Shown here one piece after another: positions 13,647 through 21,042 of a DNA stretch of 24,048 nt. How positions within the stretch are numbered: the first letter of the stretch is position 1; every line of letters begins with the position of its first letter. The position numbers and the translations under genes were made by a program. Below the pieces are notes generated by a model that saw only the letters and a program-made list of their open reading frames with translations, was not told the DNA's origin and ran no database searches. Source of the DNA: Sulfurospirillum sp. (lineage in GTDB: Bacteria; Campylobacterota; Campylobacteria; Campylobacterales; QNZT01); assembly GCA_003978455.1 (NCBI GenBank), contig QNZT01000179.1, positions 1 to 24,048 of the forward strand, written 5' to 3'.

Positions 13647-15182
13647 ATGTCCGGTCGTCTTTTACTGCTGATCTCCACTGCGACAGCGGTGGGGGTCACG
13701 GTGCTCTTTCCGGTGCTTTCGATGGTCGTAGATGCGCTTGTGAGCAACGGAACGGTTGATCTCTCGATCTATCGCAGACTTTGGCAGAGCGGCGCTTTTG
13801 AAAGTTTGCAAAACTCTTTGCTGCTTGCCTCTTCGGTAGCGATGGCAAGTACGGTCGTGGGTGTGGGGCTTGGGATCGTGCTGGGCAAAGTGCGGCTCCC
13901 TTTTCGAGGTCTCTTTCTGGCACTGCTGACGTTGCCGCTGCTGATACCGCCCTATATCCTGGCGCTTGGGTGGTTCGATCTGCTGGGGAGGGAAGGCTAC
14001 TGGGGGAGTCTGCTCTTCGGGTTCTGGGGGACATGGTGGGTGCTCTTTTGCGTCTATCTGCCGATTCCCCTGTTGCTGACGATCCTCTTTCTCCGGCAGA
14101 TCGACCCCCGGCTGGAGGAGGCGGGCAGGCTCGTGACGGGTTGGTCGGGTGTGTTGCGTCACATCACGTTGCCGCTGATTTTCCCGGCGATCGTGCTCTC
14201 TTTTCTGCTGGTCTTTATACTCGCGTTCGGGGAGCAGAGTGTGGCGAACTTTCTGCGATATGACGTCTTTGCGCTAGAGAGTTTCACCTACTTCAGTGCT
14301 TTTTACGACTTCCGTACAGCGACGGCGCTTGCCGTGCCGATGGTCGCGGTGGCGCTGATCATTCTGGTAGTGGAGCAGGCTTTGGTGCACAAGCGGCTTT
14401 TTCGTTTCAGCGCTTCTCATGAAGTGCAGATGATCGATGTGAGCAGTTTCCGTCCGCTACTCATCGTTCTGCTGCTGTCGTTTGTGACGGTTGTGACACT
14501 ATTGCCGTTTTTTGCACTGCTCTATCAGGCGGCGGAGTGGCAAGTACTTCATGAAACTTTGGCAAAAGCGCTGGCTCCGATGGCACGGAGTTATCTCTAC
14601 GGCATACTTGCAGCGACGCTGCTGACGATACTGGGATTTGTCAGTGGCTATCTGATCGCAGAGCGTCTGCCCGGAGTACGCGGCTACGACGCTTCGCTGA
14701 TCTTTCTATTTGCGCTTCCCTCCACGGTCATCGGTATCGCGCTGATCCTCTTTTGGAACAGACCCGCCACCAACTTCATCTACGCCACGCCGCTGATCAT
14801 CCTCTTCGGTTATGTGGGCAAATACCTCGCCGTCACGACAAAGATCTCCCAGACCGGGCTTTCGCAGATCCCCCGTTCACAAATCGAAGCGGCGCAGATC
14901 GCCGGGGCGAACGGATGGCAGGTGTTTCGCTATATCCTCGTGCCGCTCTCGCGAAAAGTGCTCTTTGTCGCCTGGATGATCGGTTTGCTCTTTTCGCTGC
15001 GGGAGACGACGATCACGATGCTGGTCTATCCGCCGGGACTCGAAACCCTACCGGTCTATACGATGACACAGATGGCGAATGGAGATCCAAAGTTCATCGC
15101 CGCCCTCTGCCTCTTCATGACAGCGATGGTACTGCTGCCGATCGGCGTCTGGGGTGCGGTGAGAAAGGTGCGGCATGGTTGA
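13647..15182 (+). CDS. ABC transporter permease, FbpB/AfuB-type double permease
   Basis: About 511 residues with twelve or so membrane helices, a duplicated MetI-like permease in one chain. Both halves carry the EAA loop that docks the ATPase: EEAGRLVTGWSGVLRHITLP and, in the second half, IEAAQIAGANGWQVFRYILV. Such two-in-one permeases are typical of ferric-iron and related importers. The ATG at 13647 (MSGRLLLLISTATAVG) is preferred to the in-frame GTG at 13608, which would overlap the binding-protein gene by 31 bases; neither has a strong ribosome-binding site, so the start is uncertain. Overlaps the ATPase gene by eight bases. Its base composition looks GC-richer than the nos and ars genes. 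Confidence 0.9.
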   Translation: MSGRLLLLISTATAVGVTVLFPVLSMVVDALVSNGTVDLSIYRRLWQSGAFESLQNSLLLASSVAMASTVVGVGLGIVLGKVRLPFRGLFLALLTLPLLIPPYILALGWFDLLGREGYWGSLLFGFWGTWWVLFCVYLPIPLLLTILFLRQIDPRLEEAGRLVTGWSGVLRHITLPLIFPAIVLSFLLVFILAFGEQSVANFLRYDVFALESFTYFSAFYDFRTATALAVPMVAVALIILVVEQALVHKRLFRFSASHEVQMIDVSSFRPLLIVLLLSFVTVVTLLPFFALLYQAAEWQVLHETLAKALAPMARSYLYGILAATLLTILGFVSGYLIAERLPGVRGYDASLIFLFALPSTVIGIALILFWNRPATNFIYATPLIILFGYVGKYLAVTTKISQTGLSQIPRSQIEAAQIAGANGWQVFRYILVPLSRKVLFVAWMIGLLFSLRETTITMLVYPPGLETLPVYTMTQMANGDPKFIAALCLFMTAMVLLPIGVWGAVRKVRHG

Positions 15183-15816
15183 GCTCAGAGATGTTACCGT
15201 TGCCTATGAGGGCAAAAAGATTTTACATGAGTTCAACCTCAAAATCACCGCAGGGGAGCGGTTGGTGATCTTCGGCAGGTCGGGCAGCGGTAAAACGACT
15301 GTTTTACGGCTTATCGCCGGATTTGCCGCGCCCCAAAGCGGGGAGATCTTGATCGACGGAAAGATCGTTGCAGAAGCGGGAAAGATCATCGTACCGCCGC
15401 ATCGGCGTGAGATCGGTATGGTTTTTCAGGATCTCGCCCTCTGGCCGCACATGAACGTGGGGGAAAATATCGCCTTCGGACTCAAACTCCGTAAAATTCC
15501 CCGAAAAGAGAGGCGCCAAAAAGTAGAAGAGATGCTGCGCCTCGTCGGTCTGGAGGGGTATGCGAAGCGCCGTATCGACCAGCTCTCCGGTGGGCAGCAG
15601 CAGCGTGTGGCGCTTGCCAGAGCGCTCGTCCTCTCACCCAAAATCCTGTTGATGGACGAACCCCTCTCCAGCTTAGACCCCGAACTCAACCGCAGACTCA
15701 GAAAAGAGATCGTAAGGCTTCATGAGATGTTCGGTTTTACACTGGTCTATGTGACACATAACGGGGAGGAGGCGGAGGAGATCGCTACAAGAACCATCAG
15801 CGTAGGCGCTACTTAA
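15175..15816 (+). CDS. ABC transporter ATP-binding protein, FbpC-like, short form
   Basis: 213 residues. Walker A is GRSGSGKTT (about 38-46), the Q-loop MVFQDLALWPHMN, the signature LSGGQQQRVALARAL, Walker B ILLMDEPLSSLDPEL, and the switch His in VTHNGEEAEE. It energises the permease encoded just upstream. The protein ends right after the nucleotide-binding domain, lacking the TOBE regulatory domain that makes FbpC/PotA-type ATPases about 350 residues. This is either a natural short form or a 3' truncation. The stop overlaps, in convergent orientation, the last codons of a tiny hydrophobic ORF on the minus strand (15809-15895), so transcription read-through would be antisense to that gene. 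Confidence 0.93.
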   Translation: MVELRDVTVAYEGKKILHEFNLKITAGERLVIFGRSGSGKTTVLRLIAGFAAPQSGEILIDGKIVAEAGKIIVPPHRREIGMVFQDLALWPHMNVGENIAFGLKLRKIPRKERRQKVEEMLRLVGLEGYAKRRIDQLSGGQQQRVALARALVLSPKILLMDEPLSSLDPELNRRLRKEIVRLHEMFGFTLVYVTHNGEEAEEIATRTISVGAT

Positions 15817-15895
15817 AAATTCTGTTGTACAGATGGATCATGATCAAACCTACAATAGCTATCGTGATAATCTTGGCGAAATAGGTTGCAATCAT
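15809..15895 (-). CDS. 28-residue hydrophobic peptide, type I toxin-like
   Basis: ATG at 15895 to TAG at 15809. The peptide starts MIATYFAKI, has one membrane-spanning helix (about residues 2-23, with TIAIVGLIMIHL) and ends in a basic tail NRIFK. AGGAG lies five bases upstream of the ATG. Size, single helix and basic C-terminus match type I toxins; the run IAIVGLIMIHLYNRIF faintly echoes the Fst/Ldr group, though the conserved proline is missing. Its ribosome-binding site is fully inside one arm of a perfect 12-bp inverted repeat (15896-15907 with 15939-15950), predicted to hide it. It could instead be a harmless small membrane protein. No antisense RNA gene is proven. Confidence 0.6.
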   Translation of the reverse strand: MIATYFAKIITIAIVGLIMIHLYNRIFK

Positions 15896-15950
15896 CTTTT
15901 CTCCTTTCTTATCGATCGAATATATCTATATCGACCAAAAAGGAGAAAAG
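15896..15950 (-). promoter_or_regulatory. 5' leader inverted repeat sequestering the ribosome-binding site
   Basis: CTTTTCTCCTTT and AAAGGAGAAAAG are perfect 12-base complements with a 31-base loop that can fold further (TCGA at 15916-15919 with TCGA at 15931-15934). On the minus-strand transcript the first arm is an anti-Shine-Dalgarno, and the second is the Shine-Dalgarno of the 28-residue ORF, ending one base before its ATG. Confidence 0.7.
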
Positions 15951-15958
15951 TTTACTAT

Positions 15959-15987
15959 ATTTTACCTTTTTTAATAGAGTCTATGAA
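15959..15987 (-). promoter_or_regulatory. Candidate promoter for the 28-residue peptide gene
   Basis: Minus strand: -35 TTCATA (15982-15987), 17-base spacer, -10 TAAAAT (15959-15964). The predicted start near 15952 would place the anti-Shine-Dalgarno arm at the very 5' end of the RNA. It lies in the 3' end of the PAS gene, so the peptide can be transcribed on its own. Read by eye. Confidence 0.4.
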
Positions 15988-16492
15988 TATTTTCCAGCAG
16001 GTTGTCCACAGTGATATCTTCTCCATGCTCTTTGAGAAATTTGTTTAGGTACTTTTCACTTGCTTCCATACCACCCTCTTTTTCGATCTCGGTCAGCTTT
16101 TTGTAGAGGGGATCGAGCAGGTCTGTGACGTGTTTGGAGATCTTTTTTCTGGCGGCTTTGTAGCCGATGGTTTTACCGTTTTCATCTTTGATATGTTCAA
16201 AATCGGTGAAAACCCAGTAGTATCTGCCGTCTTTCGCCATATTTTTGATAGCAGCGATGAAGTTTTTCCCTTCATGAAGTCTGTCCCAGAGGATTTTAAA
16301 CAAGATCTTCGGCATATCGGGATGGCGGACGATGGAGTGGGGTTGTCCGATGAGCTCTTCGGGTGTATAGCGGGAGATCTCCGCAAAATAGTCGTTGACA
16401 TAAGTGATGATACCTTTTAGATCGGTATCGCTTTCGATATATACATTGTTTTTGAGTTCGATCTCTTCGTTGATTGGTTCTGGTCGTTTCAT
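15971..16492 (-). CDS. PAS-domain sensor protein, Aer/CetB-like
   Basis: 173 residues, soluble. A single PAS domain fills about residues 15-125: YIESDTDLKGIITYVNDYFA, then YTPEELIGQPHSIVRHPDMP, the signature of the redox/energy-taxis PAS group (Aer, CetB), then WVFTDFEHIKDENGKTIGYK. Aer-type domains bind FAD. A helical tail (about 125-173) has no methyl-accepting or kinase domain, so it must act through a partner, as Campylobacter CetB does with CetA. No such partner is seen here. The ATG at 16492 is preferred to that at 16498 because AAGGAG abuts the latter and is six bases from the former. It lies downstream of the nos cluster in the same direction. Confidence 0.85.
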   Translation of the reverse strand: MKRPEPINEEIELKNNVYIESDTDLKGIITYVNDYFAEISRYTPEELIGQPHSIVRHPDMPKILFKILWDRLHEGKNFIAAIKNMAKDGRYYWVFTDFEHIKDENGKTIGYKAARKKISKHVTDLLDPLYKKLTEIEKEGGMEASEKYLNKFLKEHGEDITVDNLLENIHRLY

Positions 16493-16521
16493 ATTCATCT
16501 CCTTGCAGTCGATTGATTACA

Positions 16522-16544
16522 TTATTTGGGCATAGCCCAAATAA
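16522..16544. repeat. Perfect 10-bp palindrome, REP-like element
   Basis: TTATTTGGGC-ATA-GCCCAAATAA forms a perfect hairpin between the end of the nos cluster and the PAS gene. No U-run follows, so it is not a standard terminator. The adjoining GC-rich stretch to about 16605 repeats CGCTGAG (16554-16560 and near 16597) and contains small palindromes, unlike the AT-rich gaps elsewhere in the window. An extragenic repeat is my best guess; alternatives are an mRNA 3' stabiliser or a terminator variant. Confidence 0.45.
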
Positions 16545-16612
16545 CTACGCTAACGCTGAGTTTGCTTCAGCAGCAGCCTCACGCGCAGATGAACCGCGCT
16601 GAGAGGGGTTCT

Positions 16613-17074
16613 TTACATATCCAAATATCGTATCAAACCTTTTGAGAGTTTTTCAAAAGGCAATATTTTCGTGCCGCCGTTCTTCATCATGAAGAGTTTG
16701 GCGTTTTGTTCGTTTTCAAACGGGATCAGGTCGTCTCCGTGCGGTCCGACGATGCGGCTGCCGAAGAGATAGACGGCTTTGGGTGCTTCGACTTTTCTGC
16801 CGCTGATGTAGTCCTGTACATAGAGTTTCGAGATATTGTCATCCATAAATTTATGTCTTTGAAAATAGTCCTGATGCCGATATACCTGCATCATCGATTT
16901 TACGGAGACAAACTGGATTTTTTTGCCGTTTTTCAGCTGGGCTTCACAAAGCCATTTCGGGTACTTTTTCAGCGGCAGGATATATACCGGATCGGTGGCA
17001 TTTTGGTCGGTGAGTTTTATCTCTCCTGCAAACAGACCTGAAAAGAGCAGTATGAGCAGCAATAGTATTTTCAT
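16613..17074 (-). CDS. Second NosL-family protein, without the Cys metal motif
   Basis: 153 residues. A cleavable signal peptide (MKILLLLILLFSGLFAGEIK, cleavage likely after FAG or FA) has no lipobox. The core has NosL features: MQVYRHQD..., LYVQDYISGRKVEAPKAVYL, then GSRIVGPHGDDLIPFENEQN and MMKNGGTKILPFEKL, the conserved GPxGxDLxPF and GGxILxFxE patterns. It lacks the MCxxCxM copper motif of the NosL encoded two genes upstream and has one cysteine only. It is the last gene of the nos unit, nine bases after nosY. It may hand copper to NosZ with other ligands or act as a structural partner of NosL; this is inference. Confidence 0.75.
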   Translation of the reverse strand: MKILLLLILLFSGLFAGEIKLTDQNATDPVYILPLKKYPKWLCEAQLKNGKKIQFVSVKSMMQVYRHQDYFQRHKFMDDNISKLYVQDYISGRKVEAPKAVYLFGSRIVGPHGDDLIPFENEQNAKLFMMKNGGTKILPFEKLSKGLIRYLDM

Positions 17075-17083
17075 TTCAATCTC

Positions 17084-17911
17084 CTATAAAAGATCTTTTT
17101 TTCTAAAGGCAATATACCCAAACCAGGCAAACAGCGCGCCAATAAGAATAGGATAGACAACAGCATAGAGGATGAGCATTTTTGAACCGAGTGTATCGAG
17201 AAGGTAGTAGGCTACAGGACCTATGACAGTGAGCTCGGGGTCAAATAGTGTGATCGCTCCGATACGAAATACTTCGATGGGGTTGAGCATGGCAACGGTG
17301 AGGATCACGTTGTCGTTGATTCTGTTTTGCAGCATCAGTCCGATCAGTGCGATGTCGATAAATGCCAGAAGGATGATCCAGACGACAAAAGAGCTGCCCA
17401 GTGCGATATCGGTCGATTTGACAATAGATGAGAGAAAAAAGGCGATACCCAAAAAGGTGAAGCAAAGGGAAAAGAGCAGGGCAGAGTAGAGCAATACCAT
17501 CCCCCACGGCAGATCGCCGCCTTTGATAAGTCCAAACACCACACCCAGTGCCAGTGCGAAAAAGACCGGCAAAAAGACTGTCGCGAAGCGTCCGAGCATC
17601 TTTCCCCAGTAGTAATCTTTCAGCGAAACCGGAAATGAGAGCATATATTCCAGGACATTGCTCTCCCTGTCTCCGGAGATCGACTTGACTGTTGTGATGA
17701 GGATAAATATCGGGAGGATGATGATCGTCACCTGTATAAAGATCAGAAGCATCCGGCTGAGTCCCGTGAAGCCCATCACGACGGCATCGGAAACACCGGT
17801 GATGAAAAAGAGCGCCATCAGACCGCCGAAAACCACTGCATAGACGTAGAACCATTTGGAGCGCAGCGACTCTTTGATATCCAGATAGGCGATGAGCAGA
17901 AGATTTTTCAT
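17084..17911 (-). CDS. nosY: NosY, ABC-2 type permease of the copper/sulfur delivery transporter
   Basis: 275 residues with six hydrophobic segments. It starts LLIAYLDIKESLRSKWFYVYA and contains SGDRESNVLEYMLSFPVSLK, the conserved loop of NosY/ABC-2 permeases, followed by DYYWGKMLGRFATVFLPVFF. With the NosF ATPase and periplasmic NosD it forms the NosDFY complex that matures the copper centres of N2O reductase (family knowledge). It overlaps nosL by four bases (ATGA). Here nosL lies between nosF and nosY. Confidence 0.92.
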   Translation of the reverse strand: MKNLLLIAYLDIKESLRSKWFYVYAVVFGGLMALFFITGVSDAVVMGFTGLSRMLLIFIQVTIIILPIFILITTVKSISGDRESNVLEYMLSFPVSLKDYYWGKMLGRFATVFLPVFFALALGVVFGLIKGGDLPWGMVLLYSALLFSLCFTFLGIAFFLSSIVKSTDIALGSSFVVWIILLAFIDIALIGLMLQNRINDNVILTVAMLNPIEVFRIGAITLFDPELTVIGPVAYYLLDTLGSKMLILYAVVYPILIGALFAWFGYIAFRKKDLL

Positions 17912-18384
17912 GGTTGTGCACCTACCTTTTGGTTGTTGAGTTGTTCGATGATGTGTACCTTTTTTACGACTTCGTTAAAGTCGACTGTATGGTGGTTTGG
18001 CGGCAGTGTCTCTTTGGTGTATGCCGCAAAACCGAATGCCATCGGTGTGATGGAGTCATCTGTATAGATCGCTTTTCTCGCATCGATCCATCTGCCGGTT
18101 TTGGCATCGGTGATCCAGATCTTCGCCTGCGCTTTCCAAGGGATATGCTCTTCGTCAAACCAGAGTACCGCGCAGCCGATGTCGTCAAATTTGTAGGCTT
18201 TGCCTGTTTTGGGATCGATAACCTGAACGGCGTATTTTCGCTCACTGATTGCCATCTTGCAGCGTTCACACATATCGCGATCCCAGTGCATCTTTTCGAT
18301 ACCGCCGCCGCTTTTCTTCTGGCATCCCGTAAAGAGTGTTATCAGGATCGTCATGAAAACGAGCAGGAGATTAAATCTTTTCAT
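17908..18384 (-). CDS. nosL: NosL copper-binding lipoprotein
   Basis: 158 residues. The signal peptide ends in the lipobox LFTGC (C21), so it is a periplasm-facing lipoprotein. The copper site MCERCKM (M38-M44) is the classic MCxxCxM of NosL, which delivers Cu(I) to N2O reductase. The downstream core KYAVQVIDPKTGKAYKFDDI, then GCAVLWFDEE and YTKETLPPNHHTVDFNEVVK, fits the family. The start at 18384 is chosen because the signal peptide begins there; the longer frame is shadow. It overlaps the nosF end by 14 bases. Position between nosF and nosY is notable. Confidence 0.92.
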   Translation of the reverse strand: MKRFNLLLVFMTILITLFTGCQKKSGGGIEKMHWDRDMCERCKMAISERKYAVQVIDPKTGKAYKFDDIGCAVLWFDEEHIPWKAQAKIWITDAKTGRWIDARKAIYTDDSITPMAFGFAAYTKETLPPNHHTVDFNEVVKKVHIIEQLNNQKVGAQP

Positions 18385-19012
18385 CTTCGACCACCTTTCC
18401 CAGATCCATATATATTTGCCTGTTGACGAGAGATTCGATCTCGTCCAGTCTGTGTGTGATAAAGAGGGTAGAACACTTTGGATCGATCTCCTGCAGAAGT
18501 GTATAAAACTGTTCCCGTCCTTTGGGGTCGAGGTTGGCTGTAGGTTCATCGAAGATGAGCAGGTCACTCTTTTTGGAAAGGGCGATCGCGATAAGCAGTT
18601 TCTGCTTCATACCGCCGGAGAGTTTGTAAAACGGTTTGCTGATATGTTGCTTCAAGTCCAGATCGAGTCTTTCCGCTTCATGAAATATAGCCTCTTTGGA
18701 TATACCGGCGCTTTTGCCCACAAATGTCACCAGCTCTTCGATGCTCAGTTTTACCGGGGGAGGGAGCTGGGGAATAAAGCTGATGTGCCTGAGGACACTT
18801 TCTCTCTCTTTGATCGGGTTGTGTCCCACTACTTCAAGTGTTCCGCCGTCGAGGTGGTAAAAGCCGAGTATCGCACGTACCAGTGTCGTTTTCCCCGCAC
18901 CGTTTGGACCCATCAGTGCGATGCGGTCACCTTTTTCGATAGTCAGCGTTACATGATCGAGTACATTGGTACCCAGGAAACGTTTGGTTATCTCTTTTGC
19001 AACTACCAGCAT
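18371..19012 (-). CDS. nosF: NosF, ABC transporter ATPase
   Basis: 213 residues. Walker A is GPNGAGKTT (G35-T43), followed by ILGFYHLDGGTLEVVGHNP; the signature is LSGGMKQKLLIAIAL, Walker B is LLIFDEPTANLDPKG, and the switch His is in FITHRLDEIE. This is the NosF ATPase, which drives the NosDFY machine. It starts on the base directly after the nosH stop. Cytoplasmic face of the inner membrane. Length is a little short of the roughly 300 residues of Pseudomonas-type NosF, as the C-terminal extension is missing, which is usual for clade II clusters as far as I know. Confidence 0.93.
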   Translation of the reverse strand: MLVVAKEITKRFLGTNVLDHVTLTIEKGDRIALMGPNGAGKTTLVRAILGFYHLDGGTLEVVGHNPIKERESVLRHISFIPQLPPPVKLSIEELVTFVGKSAGISKEAIFHEAERLDLDLKQHISKPFYKLSGGMKQKLLIAIALSKKSDLLIFDEPTANLDPKGREQFYTLLQEIDPKCSTLFITHRLDEIESLVNRQIYMDLGKVVEDEKI

Positions 19013-19924
19013 CTACACCAGATCTTTCAGTCGGAAATCGTAGTTATAGGCATCGGTATGACAGACATCGAAACATCGACCGCACAGCGTACAGTCACCA
19101 TTGACGACCAGTTGTGTGTCGATCCCTTTTTCGGCACGTTTTTTGTCATATTTGGGTTTGATAAACTCCAGTACATGATCTTCAAAACAGGCATTCAGAC
19201 AAGCACCGCAGTGGTCACATTTGTTCATATCCCACTTTACTTTTGTCATACTGATCCAGCCCAGAAAGTTATAGGTTGTGCCGACAGGGCAGATATATTT
19301 GCACCATGCGCGTCGTGAGTAGAGGATCTCAAAGAGCAGTATCACCAATACCCACACTGCCGCCAGACTCCAGCCGTAAGTGATGATACGGCTCAAGATA
19401 CCGATAGGGTTGATTACTTCAAAAACCAGATAGCCGTCGATTGCTGCGGCTGCCAGAAAAACAGCCCAGAAAAAGAAACGGATATTTGGGTTAAATTTAC
19501 GCTCTTTGATGATCTTTTTACGCACCAGCCTCATATGTATATATTCGCCGATTTCACTTAGCATACCGTATGGGCATACCCAGGAACAGTACGCTTTTCC
19601 GCCCGCGAGAAAATAGAAAGCGACCAGTGTCAGGCTTCCGATGATGACGTTGGTATGGATGTGGTGTTCCGCGGCAAAGATCTCCAGTGCTGTGAAGGGA
19701 TCGATCAGGTGAAAGCCCAGAAGTCTCGATCCGTTAAGCGTCCCCTCCAGGATTTGAACGTCGATATGAAAAGAGAGGAAAAAGAGAAGATTGATGATAA
19801 AAATACTCAGCCATCTCCATGCTCTAATCGTCAGCCGTGTCTTCCCTTCTTTGGTCTTGTAGTAAAAAGTAGACCAAAAGGGGGCGTTGACTATCTCTTT
19901 TATACTGGCATTGTATTTATCCAT
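19013..19924 (-). CDS. nosH: NosH, NapH-like membrane iron-sulfur protein
   Basis: 303 residues with four to five membrane helices. Two CxxxCP motifs on the membrane part (CSWVCPYGMLSEIGEYIHM and CKYICPVGTTYNFLGW) are typical of NapH/NosR/CcoG-type proteins. Two ferredoxin 4Fe-4S clusters near the C-terminus are CDHCGACLNACFEDHV and CTLCGRCFDVCHTDAYNYDF. By analogy with NapGH, NosGH is proposed as a menaquinol dehydrogenase feeding electrons towards NosZ. The start has AGGAGG-rich sequence upstream (33-base gap from nosC2). Confidence 0.93.
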   Translation of the reverse strand: MDKYNASIKEIVNAPFWSTFYYKTKEGKTRLTIRAWRWLSIFIINLLFFLSFHIDVQILEGTLNGSRLLGFHLIDPFTALEIFAAEHHIHTNVIIGSLTLVAFYFLAGGKAYCSWVCPYGMLSEIGEYIHMRLVRKKIIKERKFNPNIRFFFWAVFLAAAAIDGYLVFEVINPIGILSRIITYGWSLAAVWVLVILLFEILYSRRAWCKYICPVGTTYNFLGWISMTKVKWDMNKCDHCGACLNACFEDHVLEFIKPKYDKKRAEKGIDTQLVVNGDCTLCGRCFDVCHTDAYNYDFRLKDLV

Positions 19925-19957
19925 CTTCCTCTCCTCCTTGTAGTTGTATGTCGTCTC

Positions 19958-20482
19958 TTACTGTTTGGTTGCTTCTTCCAGTTTTTGCTGAAATGTAGAG
20001 ATCTCTGTAGCCAGTTGTTCAAGCTGTTCATCGCTCATATTGCCCAGAAGTCCGTACATGACATAGTTTTTACGTTTACCACTTTTGAAATCATGAAGTG
20101 CGTTCAGTATCTTCTCTTTGCTGTCACCGAGTAGCTTCGGCCCGATGATGCCTTCACCGATATTTCCATGACAGGAGGCACAGCTTTTTTTGTAAAGTGG
20201 GCTGACATTGAAGGCAGCGATATTTCCTGCTTTTTCCTTTAGTGCTTTAAGTTTATCCTCAACCTCTTTATCTTTGCTGCTTGTTGTGGACGTTTGCTGC
20301 ACAGGTTGTTGCACAATCTGCTTTTGCGAAGTTGTGTTCAGCTTTTTATCTTCCATAGATGTGCTTTTGAGCAGCTCTGCTATACGCTGCATCTTGTTGG
20401 CTTCTTTATCCAGTCCTATCATATAAATGCTTGCCCAAAGTGCTAGAAGTACGGCGACTGCTGCAACTATTTTTTTTATCAT
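19958..20482 (-). CDS. nosC2: NosC2, membrane-anchored monoheme cytochrome c
   Basis: 174 residues. An uncleaved N-terminal helix (residues 3-22, KKIVAAVAVLLALWASIYMI) is followed by a long polar Gln/Thr/Ser-rich linker. The cytochrome c domain has CASCH (C101-H105), then GNIGEGIIGPKLLGDSKEKI and KSGKRKNYVMYGLLGNMSDE; a Met in the latter is the likely sixth heme ligand. It overlaps nosC1 by four bases. With NosC1 it is proposed to carry electrons from NosGH to the cytochrome domain at the C-terminus of clade II NosZ. Confidence 0.92.
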   Translation of the reverse strand: MIKKIVAAVAVLLALWASIYMIGLDKEANKMQRIAELLKSTSMEDKKLNTTSQKQIVQQPVQQTSTTSSKDKEVEDKLKALKEKAGNIAAFNVSPLYKKSCASCHGNIGEGIIGPKLLGDSKEKILNALHDFKSGKRKNYVMYGLLGNMSDEQLEQLATEISTFQQKLEEATKQ

Positions 20483-21042
20483 TTCCCTCTCCTCATTTTT
20501 CTGATCTCTTTATTGAAGTTTGCGATCTCTTCTGCGATCGATTTCAGCTTTGCATCGTCGATCTGTGATACAAGCTCTTTCATAAGTACATTTTTCTTTT
20601 TCCCTGTCTTAAAGTCCATGATACGCTGGTAGATAAACTTTGCATCTTTATCCAGAAGCGAAGGTCCGATAACGCCGTTTGCGTAGTCATCATGACAGGG
20701 AGAGCATCTGAGTATATAATCGTTGCTCAAACGTTTGATCATCATCGTGATGCGTATTTTCTCATATGGTGACTTGATATTGAGATAGGCGTCGATTGTA
20801 GTTCTGCTTTTCGGCGCTTCATCTGTGCTGTTTTTCTCCTTGTTGTAGGAGTAGTAAAACTGCCCGCTGTTGCTTTTGTCCTCACCCTTTTTGACTGTTG
20901 TATCGACAGCGTTTTTGGTGATTTTGATCTGGGGTGTCGCTTCATTAGATGAAGTCACCTCTTTTTTTTCTGATTCACCGCCGCATCCTGCAAAAAGCAG
21001 TATCGATGCCGCCAGTGAAATGATCCATTTTCTATTAGCCAT
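20479..21042 (-). CDS. nosC1: NosC1, monoheme cytochrome c lipoprotein
   Basis: 187 residues. The signal peptide with lipobox LFAGC (C20) predicts a lipid anchor. A low-complexity polar linker (about 21-90) precedes one heme site, CSPCH (C113-H117), followed by GVIGPSLLDKDAKFIYQRIM and KTGKKKNVLMKELVSQIDD, parallel to NosC2. The start at 21042 is chosen because the signal peptide begins there; it overlaps the nosG end by eight bases. The two cytochromes look like duplicates that differ in membrane attachment (lipid versus helix). Confidence 0.9.
   Translation of the reverse strand: MANRKWIISLAASILLFAGCGGESEKKEVTSSNEATPQIKITKNAVDTTVKKGEDKSNSGQFYYSYNKEKNSTDEAPKSRTTIDAYLNIKSPYEKIRITMMIKRLSNDYILRCSPCHDDYANGVIGPSLLDKDAKFIYQRIMDFKTGKKKNVLMKELVSQIDDAKLKSIAEEIANFNKEIRKMRRGK

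Noticed and set aside
18257..19318. 353-codon plus-strand frame opposite nosL, nosF and the end of nosH
   Set aside because: It runs antisense across three well-supported genes; the translation has no family features.
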